Origin: Streptomyces albus subsp. albus
GTDB lineage: Bacteria; Actinomycetota; Actinomycetes; Streptomycetales; Streptomycetaceae
DNA length: 64,000 nt
NCBI RefSeq assembly: GCF_000719865.1
Contig: NZ_JOID01000027.1
Span: 15,151-79,150 of the forward strand
Direction of reading: 5' to 3'
This document shows, in pieces, positions 35,456 to 44,133 of the stretch. Under the pieces are notes generated by a model. The model searched no databases, was not told the DNA's origin, and saw nothing but the letters and a program-made list of their open reading frames with translations. Position 1 is the first letter of the stretch; every line of letters starts with the position of its first letter. The position numbers and the translations under genes were made by a program.

Positions 35456-36034
35456 ATGACCGTGGCCTGCGAGCCGACGTCCGCGCAGGGAGAAGCCCTC
35501 CAAGAGGCCTTTCTGGCCCTGGGCACCCCTGAGGGGGTCCGGGCCGAGCTGATCGAGGGGGAGATCTCGGTGACCATGCCACCCGACGGCAACCACCAGC
35601 ACACCGTGGACGCCGTCGTCACGCAGGTCTACCGGCGATCGGCAACCGACATGCAGTGCTCGGGGAACAAGGGCATCGTCCTGCCGCGCGGCGCCCTCTG
35701 CCCCCGGAACTACGCGATCCCCGACGCGACCTTCGCTCCACGAGCACTCCGGCTCTTCCGCGGCGCCGAACCCTGGATGCCCGCCGCCGGCGTCGCCCTG
35801 GTCGCCGAGGTGACCTCCGCCAAGCCGGACGGCGACCGCTTCGCCAAGCGGCACTGCTACGCCCGCGCCGGCATCCCCCGCTACCTCCTCGTCGACCGCG
35901 AGAAGGGCACGGTCACGCTCTTCGAGGAGCCGGGGGAAACCGACTACGCCGAGTCGCACTCCGTCTCCTTCGGCAAGCCGCTGCCGCTGCCCGAGCCGTT
36001 CGGCTTCGACCTGGACACCTCCGAGTTCGCCTGA
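35456..36034 (+). CDS. Uma2 family (DUF820) restriction-endonuclease-like protein
   Basis: 192 residues. The PD-(D/E)XK features are NYAIPDATFAPRA with the Asp, VALVAEVTSAKP with the Glu, and YARAGIPRYLLVDREKG. The N-terminal part LIEGEISVTMPPDGNHQHTV matches the family's first strands. GGGGAGGGA precedes the ATG by 6 nt. It is divergent from clpB and about 4 kb from another Uma2 gene, with a more distant sequence. Nuclease target unknown. Codon use is normal for this genome. Confidence 0.85.
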   Translation: MTVACEPTSAQGEALQEAFLALGTPEGVRAELIEGEISVTMPPDGNHQHTVDAVVTQVYRRSATDMQCSGNKGIVLPRGALCPRNYAIPDATFAPRALRLFRGAEPWMPAAGVALVAEVTSAKPDGDRFAKRHCYARAGIPRYLLVDREKGTVTLFEEPGETDYAESHSVSFGKPLPLPEPFGFDLDTSEFA

Positions 36035-36181
36035 GTCGCCGCGCGGCAGCCCTCCCGGAACCGTCTCGTCCGTTCCTCCCCGGGTCCCGGCGCCCCACAC
36101 CTCCGGCCTGCCCTTACGCCCTCGTGAACCGCCGGTTAGGCTCCCTGACCGGCAGTCATAGGCGTGACGGGGGGGCACAAC

Positions 36182-38761
36182 ATGGCTTCAGCGGAGGACG
36201 GCAGAGAGACGGGCCCGCATGCGTCCCGCCCCCCGGAGACACCGCACGCGGCAGGGCCGTGGGCCTCCCCGGTCCCGGACGGCACGGCGGCCTTCCCGGT
36301 CCGTATCGGCTGGGGCCTCTTCCGCTGGGCCGTCCTCCTCGGCGTGCTCGTCATGGGCCTCGGCCTGGCCGGGAGCAACGCCGCCGACAGTGATCCGGTC
36401 GTCGATCTCACCGTGCTCCACGCGGAGGGCGACGGCCGCTGCACCGTCAGCTGGACCGTGCCCTGGGACGGCACGGAACGGACCGGCCCCTTCCGGTGCG
36501 ACCCGAAGCATGACTACCGGCTCGACGACTGGGAGTTGGGCTATCTGGTGTCGTACGGCCCCTGGAAGGGGGACCTCTACGACCGGTACGGCGACGGCAC
36601 CGTCGCCGATGAGGTCAACGGCCGCCTGGCTCTGGGGGGCTTCGGGCTGGCCGGCGCGGGCGTCATCGGAGGGCTGACCCGGTGGTCGCTCCGGCTGGGC
36701 CGGCGAGAACCGGGACCGTACGACAGGACACCTCGAACCGCCACGGCAGGGAGCCCCGGAACGGCCTCCGCCGCCGCGGACGGGCAGCCGTCGGCGAGCC
36801 CGGCCGAACCTCGGGTGAGCCTGGTCAAGGCCCACCCCACCGGCCCTTCCGCACCGGTCCGGGGCCCGCTTCCGGAAGCAGGAGGGCATGACACCCCCGC
36901 CCTGGACCTGCCCGCGACCGCCCGTGCGCTGGAGGACTACCGCCACCGCGCCCGGAGACTCGCGGCCGCGGGGGCGGCAGGAGTGCTCGCGGCCGCCGCG
37001 CTCATCGCCGTCGCCGACGGCGCCGCCGCGTTCTTCGCCCCGCAGGCCCTCGGCCCTCTGCTCGTGCTGGTCGCCATCGGGCTCGGCTCCCTGCGCATCG
37101 CCCGCCGGATGGAACGGACGCTGTCCGCACATCACTGGACCGCCTGCCCCGCCGTGGGCATCGGCCGCACCCTGCACTCCGCGACGGTCGTTCTGCGGGA
37201 TTCCGAGACCGGCACCTGGTGGCCCATGACCGCCGTCGCGGTCCGGCAGCGCTACCACTTGGTCGCTCCGGGGCCCAGCGGCGTCCTGTGGTGGTGCGGC
37301 GATCCCCGCGCGGGCGGAGTGATCTCCCCGCCGGGGAGCGGGGAACTGGTCTGGGTCAAGCCCGTCCGGGGCCGGCGCACCAGGGAGCGGCTGTGCCGCA
37401 CCGCCGAGAGCGAAGGGCTGGCGCTGCGCCCCGATCCGGTACAGCCGGATGCGGAGCAGCCGCAGTCCGGGCAGCCGCGGCCGGTACAGCCGGAGCCGGA
37501 CCTCCGGGCACCGGAGGCCGGAGCCGTCTCGAAGACCCGTGGCCGCGTCCCCGGACTCTTCCGCTGGGCCGTCCTCCTCGGCGTCCTGGTCACGGGTGCC
37601 GGGCTCGGCGGCTACATGGCCTCCGAGACCGACCCGAGGGTCGAACTCACGGTGCACGACAAGGACTCCCTCGGCCGCTGCACGGTGAGCTGGACCGACC
37701 CCGGGAACGGCACGAAGCGCACCGGTCCGTTCCAGTGCGATCCCGACCCGGACACCCCGGTCGGCTGGGAGCGGGGATGGGTCGTGGCCCACGGCCCGTG
37801 GAAGGGCGACCTCTACAACGAGTACGGGGAAGGCACCGCCGCCTTCGACGGCTATGCCGTGCTCACGGTGGCCGGGCTCGCCGTCGCCGTCCCCGGCTTC
37901 CTCGGCGGCGGGATCCGGTGGACACGCCGGACGATGGCGGTACGGCGGGCTGTCCCGGCGGCGTACGGCCCCGGGGCGCCCGTTCACGGGGCGGCCGCGG
38001 CCGACGGCTACGGCAACCCGTTCGCCGGCCCGGCCGGAGGCAGCGGGGCCCCGGGCGGCACCCCGCCCCGCACCGTCCAGCCGTCTTATGCCGTTCTTGC
38101 GGCGGAGGCGGAGCGCCAAGCCCTGCCCCGGCCCGCGAAGGGGCGGTGGCGTCCGGAGGCGGACGTACGGAAGGTGCCCTGGTGGCGCGTCCGCACCCTG
38201 CTCGACATGTCGCAACTGCCGCCCGCCGCCTGGGGACTGGGATCTGCGGCCCCCTTGGCGGTGCTGTACACGGTGTGGCCGGAGGACGTCACCGTGCTCG
38301 TCGTGCTGGGGATAGCCGCAGGCGCCGTCATGGGCGCCGTGCACCTCCACCGGGCGCTGACCTGGGGCGTTCCGCTCGCCCGGCGGCTCGCGCTGGCCGC
38401 CCGCGCGCCCGTCCCCGTGCCGAAGCGCTACGTCCTGCTGTACGACCCGTACGGCGGTCTGCCGAACCTCGTCCTCTTCCCGGCGCACGGCGGCCCGGAC
38501 GACCTGCCGGAAGCGGTCCTGACCGTGCTGCCGCCGGGTCGCGGCAAGCACCCGGGGCTCGGGCTGCCCGCGCCGGTGGGCGAAGCCGAGCTGCGCGGCT
38601 GGCTGGACATCCCGGCGTTGGTCGTGCCGTGGATCGAGGGCCGCCCGCTGTGGCCGCGGCACCCCTACGAGGAACTGTCCGCCCACGACCCGGAGGCACG
38701 GGCACTGCTGGCCCGGCTGACGGCGGGAGCGGCGGGTCCGTCGCCCTTGCCGGAGGACTGA
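36182..38761 (+). CDS. membrane protein of unknown function with an internal duplication
   Basis: 859 residues. A module of about 120 residues occurs twice, near residues 45-165 and 460-580: FRWAVLLGVLV helix, an extracellular part with GRCTVSWTxP, GTxRTGPFxCDP and HGPWKGDLY or YGPWKGDLY, and a second helix. Between and after them lie more hydrophobic helices (VLAAAALIAVADGAAAFF; GLGSAAPLAVLYTVWPEDV) and Pro/Glu-rich linkers. The C-terminal 150 residues look soluble (RYVLLYDPYGGLPNLVLFP). Known domain: none that I can name. The duplicated Cys in each module may pair. ATG at 36182 follows GGGGGGG; a GTG at 36164 is possible. Confidence 0.8.
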   Translation: MASAEDGRETGPHASRPPETPHAAGPWASPVPDGTAAFPVRIGWGLFRWAVLLGVLVMGLGLAGSNAADSDPVVDLTVLHAEGDGRCTVSWTVPWDGTERTGPFRCDPKHDYRLDDWELGYLVSYGPWKGDLYDRYGDGTVADEVNGRLALGGFGLAGAGVIGGLTRWSLRLGRREPGPYDRTPRTATAGSPGTASAAADGQPSASPAEPRVSLVKAHPTGPSAPVRGPLPEAGGHDTPALDLPATARALEDYRHRARRLAAAGAAGVLAAAALIAVADGAAAFFAPQALGPLLVLVAIGLGSLRIARRMERTLSAHHWTACPAVGIGRTLHSATVVLRDSETGTWWPMTAVAVRQRYHLVAPGPSGVLWWCGDPRAGGVISPPGSGELVWVKPVRGRRTRERLCRTAESEGLALRPDPVQPDAEQPQSGQPRPVQPEPDLRAPEAGAVSKTRGRVPGLFRWAVLLGVLVTGAGLGGYMASETDPRVELTVHDKDSLGRCTVSWTDPGNGTKRTGPFQCDPDPDTPVGWERGWVVAHGPWKGDLYNEYGEGTAAFDGYAVLTVAGLAVAVPGFLGGGIRWTRRTMAVRRAVPAAYGPGAPVHGAAAADGYGNPFAGPAGGSGAPGGTPPRTVQPSYAVLAAEAERQALPRPAKGRWRPEADVRKVPWWRVRTLLDMSQLPPAAWGLGSAAPLAVLYTVWPEDVTVLVVLGIAAGAVMGAVHLHRALTWGVPLARRLALAARAPVPVPKRYVLLYDPYGGLPNLVLFPAHGGPDDLPEAVLTVLPPGRGKHPGLGLPAPVGEAELRGWLDIPALVVPWIEGRPLWPRHPYEELSAHDPEARALLARLTAGAAGPSPLPED

Positions 38762-39118
38762 GCGGGGAGGGCACGAAGGAGTCACACCTGGGGCCGAGCA
38801 GCCCGGAGGAGCACGGCAACCCGGGGCCGGACCGGCCGATACCAAAAGCCACGCCGACGGGGACGGACCACCCCAGGGGCCGGCCTCTTGCGCCGGCTCG
38901 GCGTAAGCCCAACGGGCTTCCCAAGGCCTGGAATTGGTGTGCGCCGTCGGGCCGGAAGCCACTACCGTCGCTCGTCGTACCCTGCCCGCGTCCGCATGGC
39001 ATCCTCCACACCGGCGGTCAATGCCGCGGCCCTCCGGCAGAAAGACTCCGCGCTCACCACTCCCACCGCACGACCCCATCGGCAACGCCCCAGCCGCCCG
39101 CCCCCGATCCGGAGACCC
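38762..39118 (+). other. gene-free interval before the MFS gene
   Basis: 357 bp. No ORF with good codon use. It probably holds the MFS gene's promoter; TACCGT at about 38965-38970 is a possible -10, but no matching -35 at the right distance is seen. No terminator hairpin is obvious. Confidence 0.4.
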
Positions 39119-40513
39119 GTGTCCATGGCCAAGGCAGCGTCCGCCGATGGGAGTCCGGGGCGCGGCAACCGCGGGAGCCGCGGCGGGCCCGTGCTGATCG
39201 GGGCGCTCGTCGTCGACGCGGTCGGCAACGGGCTGTTCCTGCCGCTCTCCCTGGTCTACTTCCTCCGGCTCACCGACATCCCGGTCGGCCCGCTCGGGGT
39301 GCTGATCAGCGCGGCCAACGTTCTCACCCTGCCGATCCCCGTGTGGACGGGCCTGCTCGCCGACCGGTTCGGCGCGCTCCCCGTCGTCGTCGCCTCCCAG
39401 GTGCTGCACGGCCTCGGCTATCTCGCCTACGGCCGGGCCGACGGGCCGGTGAGCCTCTTCCTCGCCGTGGCGCTGGTCGCGAGCGGCGTGCGCTTCTTCT
39501 GGTCGGCCGTCTTCACCGTGATCGCCGACTACGCGGACGGCAGCCGGTCCGCACTGACCAAGGACACCTGGTTCGGCTGGGCGACGATGGCCCGCACGGC
39601 GGGCATCGGTGCGGGAGGTCTCCTCACCGGGCTCGTCATCGCCGACGGCAGGGCGGACGCCTACCGCGCCGTCGCGTACGGGGCAGCGGGGTGCTTCGCC
39701 GTGGCGGCTCTGGTGATCGGGGTCTTCGTCCGCGCGCCCAGGCCACGGCACGACGGCCACGGGGGCGGCGGAGAGGGCGGGGCGAGGGAGGACGCGGCGG
39801 GGGAGGACGCGGCGGGGGAGGCGGAGGGGCGCACCGGACGGCGCGCGGACGGTACCGAAGCCCCTCGCGCCGGCTACCGCACCATGCTCCGGGACGGCCC
39901 GTTCCTCGCCCTGACCGGTATCAACACGGTCTTCGCCATGACGACCATGATGCTCGCCCTCGCCCTCCCGACCTTCGTGGAGACCGGCCTGCGCGCCCCC
40001 GCCGGGCTCACCTCGGCGGTCCTCGTCGGCAACATGGTGCTGGTGTCGCTGCTGGCCGCCCCTGTGGCCCAGCGGCTCGCCCCGTACCGGCGGACCCGGG
40101 TGCTGGCGGCTGCGGCCGGGCTGTGGGCGGCCTGGTCGTTCGCGTACTCCGGACTCGTTCCCGACCGGCCGTCGTGGGTGCTCCCGCTGCTGGCGGCCGC
40201 CACGCTGCTCTTCACCCTGGCCGAACTGATGCACGCCCCGGTCTCCATGGGGCTGGCGACGGCGGTCGCCCCGCTCGCCGCCCGGGGCCGCTACCTGGCC
40301 GCCTACCAGTACAGCTTCGCCTTCGCCGGGATCATCGCCCCGGCCTTCTTCACCACTCTCTTCGAGCTGCACCGCTCCCTGCCGTGGGCGGCCCTCGGCG
40401 TGGTCAACTGCCTGGCCGCGGGCGCCGTCCTGCTCCTCGAACGGCATCTTCCGCCCGGCGCCCTGCGCACCCGCGGGCCGACCGGCCCGCGGGAGATCTC
40501 CCGGGAACCATAA
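39119..40513 (+). CDS. major facilitator superfamily transporter
   Basis: 464 residues with about twelve hydrophobic segments. The MFS loop 2-3 motif is present as TGLLADRFGALPVVVAS, and a charged, His/Gly/Glu-rich loop of about 45 residues (RPRHDGHGG ... GRRADG) separates the two six-helix halves. It is probably a proton-driven exporter; the substrate is unknown. Start: GTG at 39119 (MSMAKAA) or ATG at 39125, both after GGAG. The next gene, a PPOX enzyme, is 95 bp downstream with its own promoter. No regulator is adjacent. Confidence 0.88.
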   Translation: MSMAKAASADGSPGRGNRGSRGGPVLIGALVVDAVGNGLFLPLSLVYFLRLTDIPVGPLGVLISAANVLTLPIPVWTGLLADRFGALPVVVASQVLHGLGYLAYGRADGPVSLFLAVALVASGVRFFWSAVFTVIADYADGSRSALTKDTWFGWATMARTAGIGAGGLLTGLVIADGRADAYRAVAYGAAGCFAVAALVIGVFVRAPRPRHDGHGGGGEGGAREDAAGEDAAGEAEGRTGRRADGTEAPRAGYRTMLRDGPFLALTGINTVFAMTTMMLALALPTFVETGLRAPAGLTSAVLVGNMVLVSLLAAPVAQRLAPYRRTRVLAAAAGLWAAWSFAYSGLVPDRPSWVLPLLAAATLLFTLAELMHAPVSMGLATAVAPLAARGRYLAAYQYSFAFAGIIAPAFFTTLFELHRSLPWAALGVVNCLAAGAVLLLERHLPPGALRTRGPTGPREISREP

Positions 40514-40608
40514 AGGACCGCAGGGAACCGGCCGTTTCCCGGCCGAACCTCTCCCGGCGGGCGGAACCCCCGCCAACCGCCCTCCCCGCCCCGGATACGC
40601 TCTCCGGC

Positions 40609-41013
40609 ATGGCCACCGACCTCAGCGCGCTGACCCCCGAGTACCTCGCCTTCTGGGCCGAGCGGCACCTCTGCACCATCACGACGCTCCGCCCCGACGG
40701 CACCCCGCACGTCGTACCGGTCGGCGTCACCTTCGACGCGGAGCAGGGCATCGCCCGGGTCATCACCCGCAAGACCAGCCGCAAGGTCCGCAACATCCTG
40801 GCCGCCGGGCCGGACGGGGCGCGGGTCGCGGTCTGCCAGGTGTCGCGCGGCCGGTGGGCGACGCTGGAGGGCCGCGCGGTGGTCCGTACGGAGCCGGAGG
40901 CGGTGGCCGACGCGGTGAACCGCTACGCCGTGCGCTACGAGCGCATGCCCACCCCGAACCCCGAGCGGGTGCTGGTCGAGATCACGGTGGACCGCGCGAT
41001 GGGCCACTGCTGA
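40609..41013 (+). CDS. F420- or flavin-dependent PPOX-class oxidoreductase
   Basis: 134 residues of split beta-barrel fold. LTPEYLAFWAERHLCTITTL and PDGTPHVVPVGVTFD are the family's first strands, ITRKTSRKVRNI is the cofactor-phosphate region, and VSRGRWATLEGRAVV the second half. It matches the short F420-dependent type common in Streptomyces, but FMN use cannot be excluded. TACGCT ends 7 nt before the ATG and there is no ribosome site, so the mRNA is probably leaderless. It is a single-gene unit. Confidence 0.88.
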   Translation: MATDLSALTPEYLAFWAERHLCTITTLRPDGTPHVVPVGVTFDAEQGIARVITRKTSRKVRNILAAGPDGARVAVCQVSRGRWATLEGRAVVRTEPEAVADAVNRYAVRYERMPTPNPERVLVEITVDRAMGHC

Positions 41014-41293
41014 ACGCGGGCCGCTCCGCGGGGTGCCGGGCACCGGTCGGGGGCCTTGACGATGCCACCGCCGACCGGGGTGTTGCCCGCGGCGGTGAGA
41101 ACGGACACCGATGAGGCCTGGCCGGATACCGCACCCCGGACACCGACCCGGAGGCGGAACGTGAGACTCCGGAAGGAGCCACGCCAGATGCCGGCGAGAA
41201 CAACCGCGGCAGGCAGCGCCGGAGGAGTCCGCCGCCGGGGCGCCGGATCACCTGATTCCGCTCAACGCCCGGGCCGGCGTCCGCATCCGGGGC
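41014..41293 (+). other. gene-free stretch upstream of the transketolase promoter
   Basis: 280 bp (about 320 including the promoter). No ORF with convincing start or codon use; GGTGAGAACGG and GGAAGGAGC purine runs lack a following gene. Nothing else recognised. Confidence 0.45.
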
Positions 41294-41324
41294 TTGACCT
41301 CAACCAAAGTTGAGGTATCAGGAT
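41294..41324 (+). promoter_or_regulatory. SoxR/MerR-type promoter of the transketolase pair
   Basis: -35 TTGACC (41294-41299), a 19-bp spacer and -10 CAGGAT (41319-41324). The spacer holds an inverted repeat ACCTCAAC-CAAA-GTTGAGGT (41297-41316), which fits the SoxR box CCTCAA-N6-TTGAGG. A 19-bp spacer with the dyad between -35 and -10 is the hallmark of MerR-family activation. Seven bases separate the -10 from the ATG at 41332. Confidence 0.75.
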
Positions 41325-41331
41325 CTGCGGT

Positions 41332-42051
41332 ATGAAGACCACTGCCTCTCCCCCGCACCCGACGCCCGACGTCCTCGGCCACTCCCATCTGGACCATTTG
41401 ATGGGCCTGATGACCGGTGACGAGAAGCACGGGCCCGCCGCCACCTCCACCCTCGACGTGCTGTGGGTGCTCTACGACCGGGTCCTGAGGGTGGCCCCGG
41501 ACCGCATGGACGACCCCGGACGGGACCGGTTCCTGCTGTCCAAGGGACACGGCCCCATGGCCTACTACGCGGTGCTGGCCGCCAAGGGGTTCCTGCCGGT
41601 CGACTGGCTCCCCGCCTTCGGCTCCTACGACTCCCCGCTCGGCCACCACCCCGACCGCACCCTGGTCCCCGGCGCCGAGATCGGCAGCGGGTCCCTCGGG
41701 CACGGGCTGCCGATCGCCGTCGGCACCGCCCTCGGCCTGCGGGCCCAGGGGCTGGACCACCCGGCCGTCTGGGTGCTGACCGGTGACGCCGAACTGGACG
41801 AGGGCAGCAACCACGAGGCCATCGCCTTCGCCGGCCCGGCCGGGCTGGACCGGCTGCACACCGTCGTCGTCGACAACTCCTCCGCCTCACACGCCCGTCC
41901 GGGCGGCATCACCGCCCGGTTCGAGGCGGCGGGCTGGTCCGCCGTCACCGTCGACGGCCGCGACCACGAAGCCCTGTACGCGGCCTTCACGGCCCCGCAT
42001 CCGGGGCGTCCGCACGTCGTCGTGGCGCGCGTCCCGTCCCAGCAGGCCTGA
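41332..42051 (+). CDS. transketolase-like protein, N-terminal (TPP-binding) half
   Basis: 239 residues. It equals the pyrophosphate-binding domain of transketolase: LSKGHGPMAYYAVLAAKG, HPDRTLVPGAEIGSGSLGHGL, and the TPP/Mg motif TGDAELDEGSNHEA followed at the right distance by VVVDNS. The next gene provides the other half, so the two together make one enzyme of the split type. Donor and acceptor are unknown. The ATG is 7 nt from the -10, so translation begins at the 5' end of the mRNA. Expression is likely induced by redox-active compounds if the SoxR box is real. Confidence 0.9.
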   Translation: MKTTASPPHPTPDVLGHSHLDHLMGLMTGDEKHGPAATSTLDVLWVLYDRVLRVAPDRMDDPGRDRFLLSKGHGPMAYYAVLAAKGFLPVDWLPAFGSYDSPLGHHPDRTLVPGAEIGSGSLGHGLPIAVGTALGLRAQGLDHPAVWVLTGDAELDEGSNHEAIAFAGPAGLDRLHTVVVDNSSASHARPGGITARFEAAGWSAVTVDGRDHEALYAAFTAPHPGRPHVVVARVPSQQA

Positions 42052-42100
42052 GAACCCCCGCCCGCAGCCCCCCGTGATCCGATCCGGAAGGACTTCTCCC

Positions 42101-43036
42101 ATGGACACCATGCGCGACCGATTCGCCCCGGTCGTCTCCCGCCTGCTCGACGAGGACCCGCGCGTCGCGGTCGTCCTCGCCGAGATCGGCGTCGACGGCT
42201 TCGCGGAGGCCCGGCGGCGGCACCCCGACCGGGTGATCAACGTCGGTATCCGCGAGCAACTGCTCATCGGCGCGGGCGCCGGCCTGGCCCTGACGGGCAT
42301 GCGGCCGGTCCTGCACACCTTCGCCAGCTTCCTCGTCGAAAGGCCCTTCGAGCAGGTGAAGCTCGATCTCGGCCACCAGGGCCTCGGCGCCGTCCTGGTC
42401 AGCGCCGCCGCCTCCTTCGACTGGCCCGCCGGCGGCTACACCCACATGGCGCCGGGCGACATCTCCCTGCTCGACACCCTCGACGGCTGGACGGTCCACG
42501 TGCCCGGCCACCCCGACGAGGCCGAGACCCTGCTGCGGCACGCCGTCGCGGCCGGTGACGACAAGGTCTACGTCCGGCTGTCCGTCCAGTCCAACGCCGA
42601 CGCCCTGCCCGTCGACGGGGCACGTTTCCGCACCGTCCGCGAGGGCCGCTCCGGCGTCGTGGTCGCCGTCGGACCGATGCTCGACGCCGCACTCGCCGCC
42701 ACCGAGGGCCTGGACCTCACCGTCCTGTACGCCACCACCGTGCGGCCCTTCGACGGACCGGCCCTGCGCCGGGCCGCCGAGGCGGCCGAAGCCGACGTCG
42801 TCCTCGTCGAGCCGTACCTCGCCGGGACGTCCACGGCCGCCGCGAGTGAAGCCCTCACCGACATCCCGCACCGCGTTCTCGGCCTCGGCGTGGCCCGCCG
42901 CGAACTGCGCCGCTACGGCACAGTCCCCGAGCACCTGGCCGCCCACGGCCTCGACCCGCACTCCCTGCGGGAGCGCATCACAGCGTTCCTGCGGGCGGCA
43001 GCAACTTCCGGCGCGCCGGGCCGCCCGCAGACGTGA
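42101..43036 (+). CDS. transketolase-like protein, C-terminal (pyrimidine-binding) half
   Basis: 311 residues. It carries the pyrimidine-binding and C-terminal domains of transketolase: INVGIREQLLIGAGAGLALTG with the Glu that activates TPP, FASFLVERPFEQVKLDL, HMAPGDISLLDTLDG and the C-terminal TTVRPFDGPALRRAA. It lies 49 bp downstream of the N-terminal half, with GGAAGGA before its ATG at 42101. Together they form a split transketolase or a related TPP enzyme. A large hairpin follows the stop codon. Confidence 0.9.
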   Translation: MDTMRDRFAPVVSRLLDEDPRVAVVLAEIGVDGFAEARRRHPDRVINVGIREQLLIGAGAGLALTGMRPVLHTFASFLVERPFEQVKLDLGHQGLGAVLVSAAASFDWPAGGYTHMAPGDISLLDTLDGWTVHVPGHPDEAETLLRHAVAAGDDKVYVRLSVQSNADALPVDGARFRTVREGRSGVVVAVGPMLDAALAATEGLDLTVLYATTVRPFDGPALRRAAEAAEADVVLVEPYLAGTSTAAASEALTDIPHRVLGLGVARRELRRYGTVPEHLAAHGLDPHSLRERITAFLRAAATSGAPGRPQT

Positions 43037-43051
43037 GCGCGTCTCGATCGA

Positions 43052-43111
43052 GCACGGCAGATGCCGCTCACGCCAACTCCGGACGAGTTGTACGCGGCGG
43101 CATGGCCGTGC
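43052..43111. terminator. nested stem-loop between convergent genes
   Basis: GCACGGC..ATGCCGC (43052-43067) pairs with GCGGCATGGCCGTGC (43097-43111) with a bulge, and an inner perfect AACTC-CGGAC-GAGTT stem lies in the loop. It separates the transketolase genes (+) from the ABM gene (-). Confidence 0.5.
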
Positions 43112-43144
43112 GCCCGCGGCGGACTCAGCGGGTGCGTGCTGTGC

Positions 43145-43435
43145 TCAGTGCTGGCTCACCACGTCGAGATTGATGAACCTCGGCTCACTGGTGCACAGTT
43201 CGCGCAGCCGGTCCGCGAAGGTCTGGGTCTCGGGCAGCGAGTTGTTCTTCATCGCCGCCTCGTAGGACGGGAATTCGACGATGTCCACGTAGCGGTTCGG
43301 GTTGTCCCGGTCGTGGGCGTGGAACTCGCGCGACAGGGTGCGCTTCCCCTCCGTCGCCTGCTCCCACTCGTCGAACAGCGGCTCCAGTTCCTGCTCGCGG
43401 GTCGTCTCGTACTCGATGATCTGCACAAAGGCCAT
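43145..43435 (-). CDS. antibiotic biosynthesis monooxygenase (ABM)-like small protein
   Basis: 96 residues with a ferredoxin-like fold: MAFVQIIEYETTREQELEPL, HAHDRDNPNRYVDIVEFPSYEAA and FADRLRELCTSEPRF. ABM-type proteins act as cofactor-free oxygenases or bind small ligands. A ribosome site AAGGAG lies about 10 nt before the ATG. It follows the cupin gene by 66 bp on the same strand, so the two probably form a small operon. Confidence 0.8.
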   Translation of the reverse strand: MAFVQIIEYETTREQELEPLFDEWEQATEGKRTLSREFHAHDRDNPNRYVDIVEFPSYEAAMKNNSLPETQTFADRLRELCTSEPRFINLDVVSQH

Positions 43436-43501
43436 GACTTCTCAGCTCCTTGATCCGTGATTCGCGCGTGTTGGCGCGTGTTCGGGCGTTCCCCGGCCGG
43501 C

Positions 43502-43864
43502 TCAGCCGGACTTGGCGTACTCCGAGGCCATCACGCCGGCGAAGTCGTACATGACGACCTGCTCGTCGCCGACGACCCAGGCGTCGTGACCGGGCGGGCA
43601 GACGAAGACGTCCCCGGGGCCGGCCTCGGCCTCGGTGCCGTCGTCCATCCGCAGCCGCATCCGGCCCTGCACCATGTAGCCGTTGTGGTGCACCTGGCAG
43701 CTCTTGGTGCCGGCCAGCGGGCCGACCGACTCCGACCACCGCCAGCCGGGTTCGAAGGTCGCCACGGCGAAGTCGAGCCCGGTCAGGTGCAGGGCTTCGA
43801 GATGGCCGCGGGGGAAGTCCCGGCGTTCGTCGGGCTTGTCGACCGTCTTCATTTCCAGTTGCAC
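43502..43864 (-). CDS. cupin-domain protein
   Basis: 120 residues, a single small beta-barrel. HLTGLDFAVATFEPGWRWSE, SCQVHHNGYMVQGRMRLRMDD and AGPGDVFVCPPGHDAWVVGDE follow the two cupin motifs; HH and the later His are likely metal ligands. The role is unknown, possibly an isomerase or dioxygenase-like enzyme or a ligand sensor. The start is GTG at 43864 with GGAG 10 nt upstream; an ATG at 43852 is possible. It heads a probable two-gene unit with the ABM-like gene. Its upstream region has direct repeats of CCCATT near 43990-44005. Confidence 0.8.
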   Translation of the reverse strand: MQLEMKTVDKPDERRDFPRGHLEALHLTGLDFAVATFEPGWRWSESVGPLAGTKSCQVHHNGYMVQGRMRLRMDDGTEAEAGPGDVFVCPPGHDAWVVGDEQVVMYDFAGVMASEYAKSG

Positions 43865-44042
43865 GGCGGGTCATCTCCATCCGGGTTGGGTCGATCCGTG
43901 TCCGGACCCGGTCGGTTACCGCCGCCACCGGGGCATCGGCTCCGCTGCCGCGGCACGCCGACTGAGCCCCATACACATCCAGTATCGACCCATTTGGCCC
44001 ATTGTGCGAATGGTGGGCGGAGACCCGGCGCGCGAACGGAAC

Positions 44043-44083
44043 GGCCGGGGCCCGCCGCCCGGATCGGGCAGCGGGCCCCGGCC
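44043..44083 (-). terminator. terminator of the third Uma2 gene
   Basis: Perfect 13-bp stem GGCCGGGGCCCGC / GCGGGCCCCGGCC with an inner CCCG-GAT-CGGG stem in the loop, 51 bp past the stop codon at 44134. Confidence 0.8.
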
Positions 44084-44133
44084 ACGCGTACGCACGCACC
44101 TTTGGGCAACGCCCGGAGGCGCCGGCCCGGCGG

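Noticed and set aside
36188..40576. Very long open frame on the minus strand (about 1460 codons)
   Set aside because: It runs antisense across three convincing plus-strand genes; its product is Arg/Gly/Asp-rich repeat, a usual shadow of high-GC coding DNA.
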